Source: an uncultured Bacteroidota bacterium
GTDB lineage: Bacteria > Bacteroidota > Bacteroidia > UBA7662
NCBI GenBank assembly: GCA_903856555.1
Contig: CAIOCC010000001.1
Coordinates: 1 to 5,945 of the forward strand
Length of the DNA stretch: 5,945 nucleotides
Reading direction: 5' to 3'
How positions within the stretch are numbered: the first letter of the stretch is position 1; each line of letters opens with the position of its first letter. The notes beneath the pieces were generated by a model, which was not told where the DNA came from, did no database searches, and saw only the letters and a program-made list of their open reading frames with translations. The translations under genes and the position numbers were made by a program. Shown piece after piece: positions 5,598 through 5,945 of this stretch.

Positions 5598-5945
5598 TCA
5601 GCCTTCCCGACGCAAAAGAAGGGCTACCGATGCACAAAATAAACCAATCAGGGCTCCTACCAATACGTCGCCTGGAAAATGAACCCCTACTCGAATTTGG
5701 GCGATGCAAACAAGCCCGGCCCATACCGAACCAATCCACAGCCCGGCCTTGCCCCAACGGGCACGCAGCGCCCATCCCAGCGCCCAAGCCAAGGCAAAAT
5801 GATTGGCTGCGTGGGATGATACAAAACCATAACCCGAACCGCAAGTCACCCGGATTTGGCATTCGGCAGCGGTCAACGGGTGTCGGCAAGGTCGGTCTCT
5901 TTGAACCAGGGGTTTGATAAGACTCGAGGATACTTGATCACTCAA
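5598..5945 (-). CDS. PAP2-family membrane phosphatase, C-terminal part (cut by right edge)
   Basis: The reading frame is open at the right edge and supplies the last 115 residues; the first visible codon is TTG but probably encodes an internal Leu, since family members have further membrane helices before this point. The three PAP2 phosphatase motifs are present in order: C1 KPLVQRDRP (11-19 of the fragment, KxxxxxxRP), C2 VSSH (42-45, in place of PSGH) with His45, and C3 ending in HFPGD (89-93) with His89 and Asp93. The C3 arginine, normally six residues before the histidine, is Gln83 here. Hydrophobic helices lie at about 49-60, 67-83 and 94-111. Such proteins dephosphorylate lipid phosphates, for example undecaprenyl pyrophosphate, phosphatidylglycerol phosphate or lipid A, on the outer face of the inner membrane; the substrate cannot be told from this fragment. 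It is the first visible gene of the five-gene minus-strand run, so the run's promoter probably lies outside the window. Confidence 0.9.
   Translation of the reverse strand: MSDQVSSSLIKPLVQRDRPCRHPLTAAECQIRVTCGSGYGFVSSHAANHFALAWALGWALRARWGKAGLWIGSVWAGLVCIAQIRVGVHFPGDVLVGALIGLFCASVALLLRREG

Overview
The window most resembles a chromosomal segment from a member of the Bacteroidota. This is an inference from several signs: no gene has a convincing Shine-Dalgarno sequence, two stretches match the Bacteroidota -7 promoter element (TAnnTTTG), the E2 acyltransferase and PAP2 proteins have the local motifs familiar from that phylum, and the left-edge secreted protein carries a 'TWDL' motif of the kind seen in many secreted proteins of this group. 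No mobile element, CRISPR array, tRNA or rRNA was seen. The window is almost entirely coding.

Left part. A minus-strand gene for a putative secreted protein runs off the left edge; only its N-terminal 109 residues are here, starting at a GTG at 328. It diverges, across about 46 bases, from a plus-strand pair. The first of the pair is cinA (375-1688), with a molybdopterin-binding-like domain and an NMN-deamidase domain. Nine bases later comes the lipoyl-bearing E2 acyltransferase of a 2-oxo acid dehydrogenase complex (1698-3131). A small hairpin region at 3152-3191 separates this pair from the convergent genes on the right.

Right part. Five minus-strand genes follow each other with gaps of 34, 36 and 42 bases and one overlap of 26 bases. 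In transcription order they are: a PAP2-family membrane phosphatase (its N-terminus lies beyond the right edge), a ZIP-family metal transporter with a His-rich loop, a 2,4-dienoyl-CoA reductase-type SDR oxidoreductase, a 65-residue two-helix membrane protein, and a Fur-family metal-dependent repressor. The ZIP transporter and the Fur-family protein in one run suggest a metal (probably zinc) homeostasis theme. The phosphatase and the reductase have no obvious metal link. A Bacteroidota-like -7 element lies just upstream of the small membrane protein, so that gene and the regulator may also be transcribed on their own.

I see ordinary gene families rather than a clear new system. The points most worth a second look are the small membrane protein that overlaps the TTG-started Fur gene, the extra His/Cys residues in that Fur protein, the reduced metal-site motif in the ZIP protein and the altered signature motifs in the PAP2 protein.
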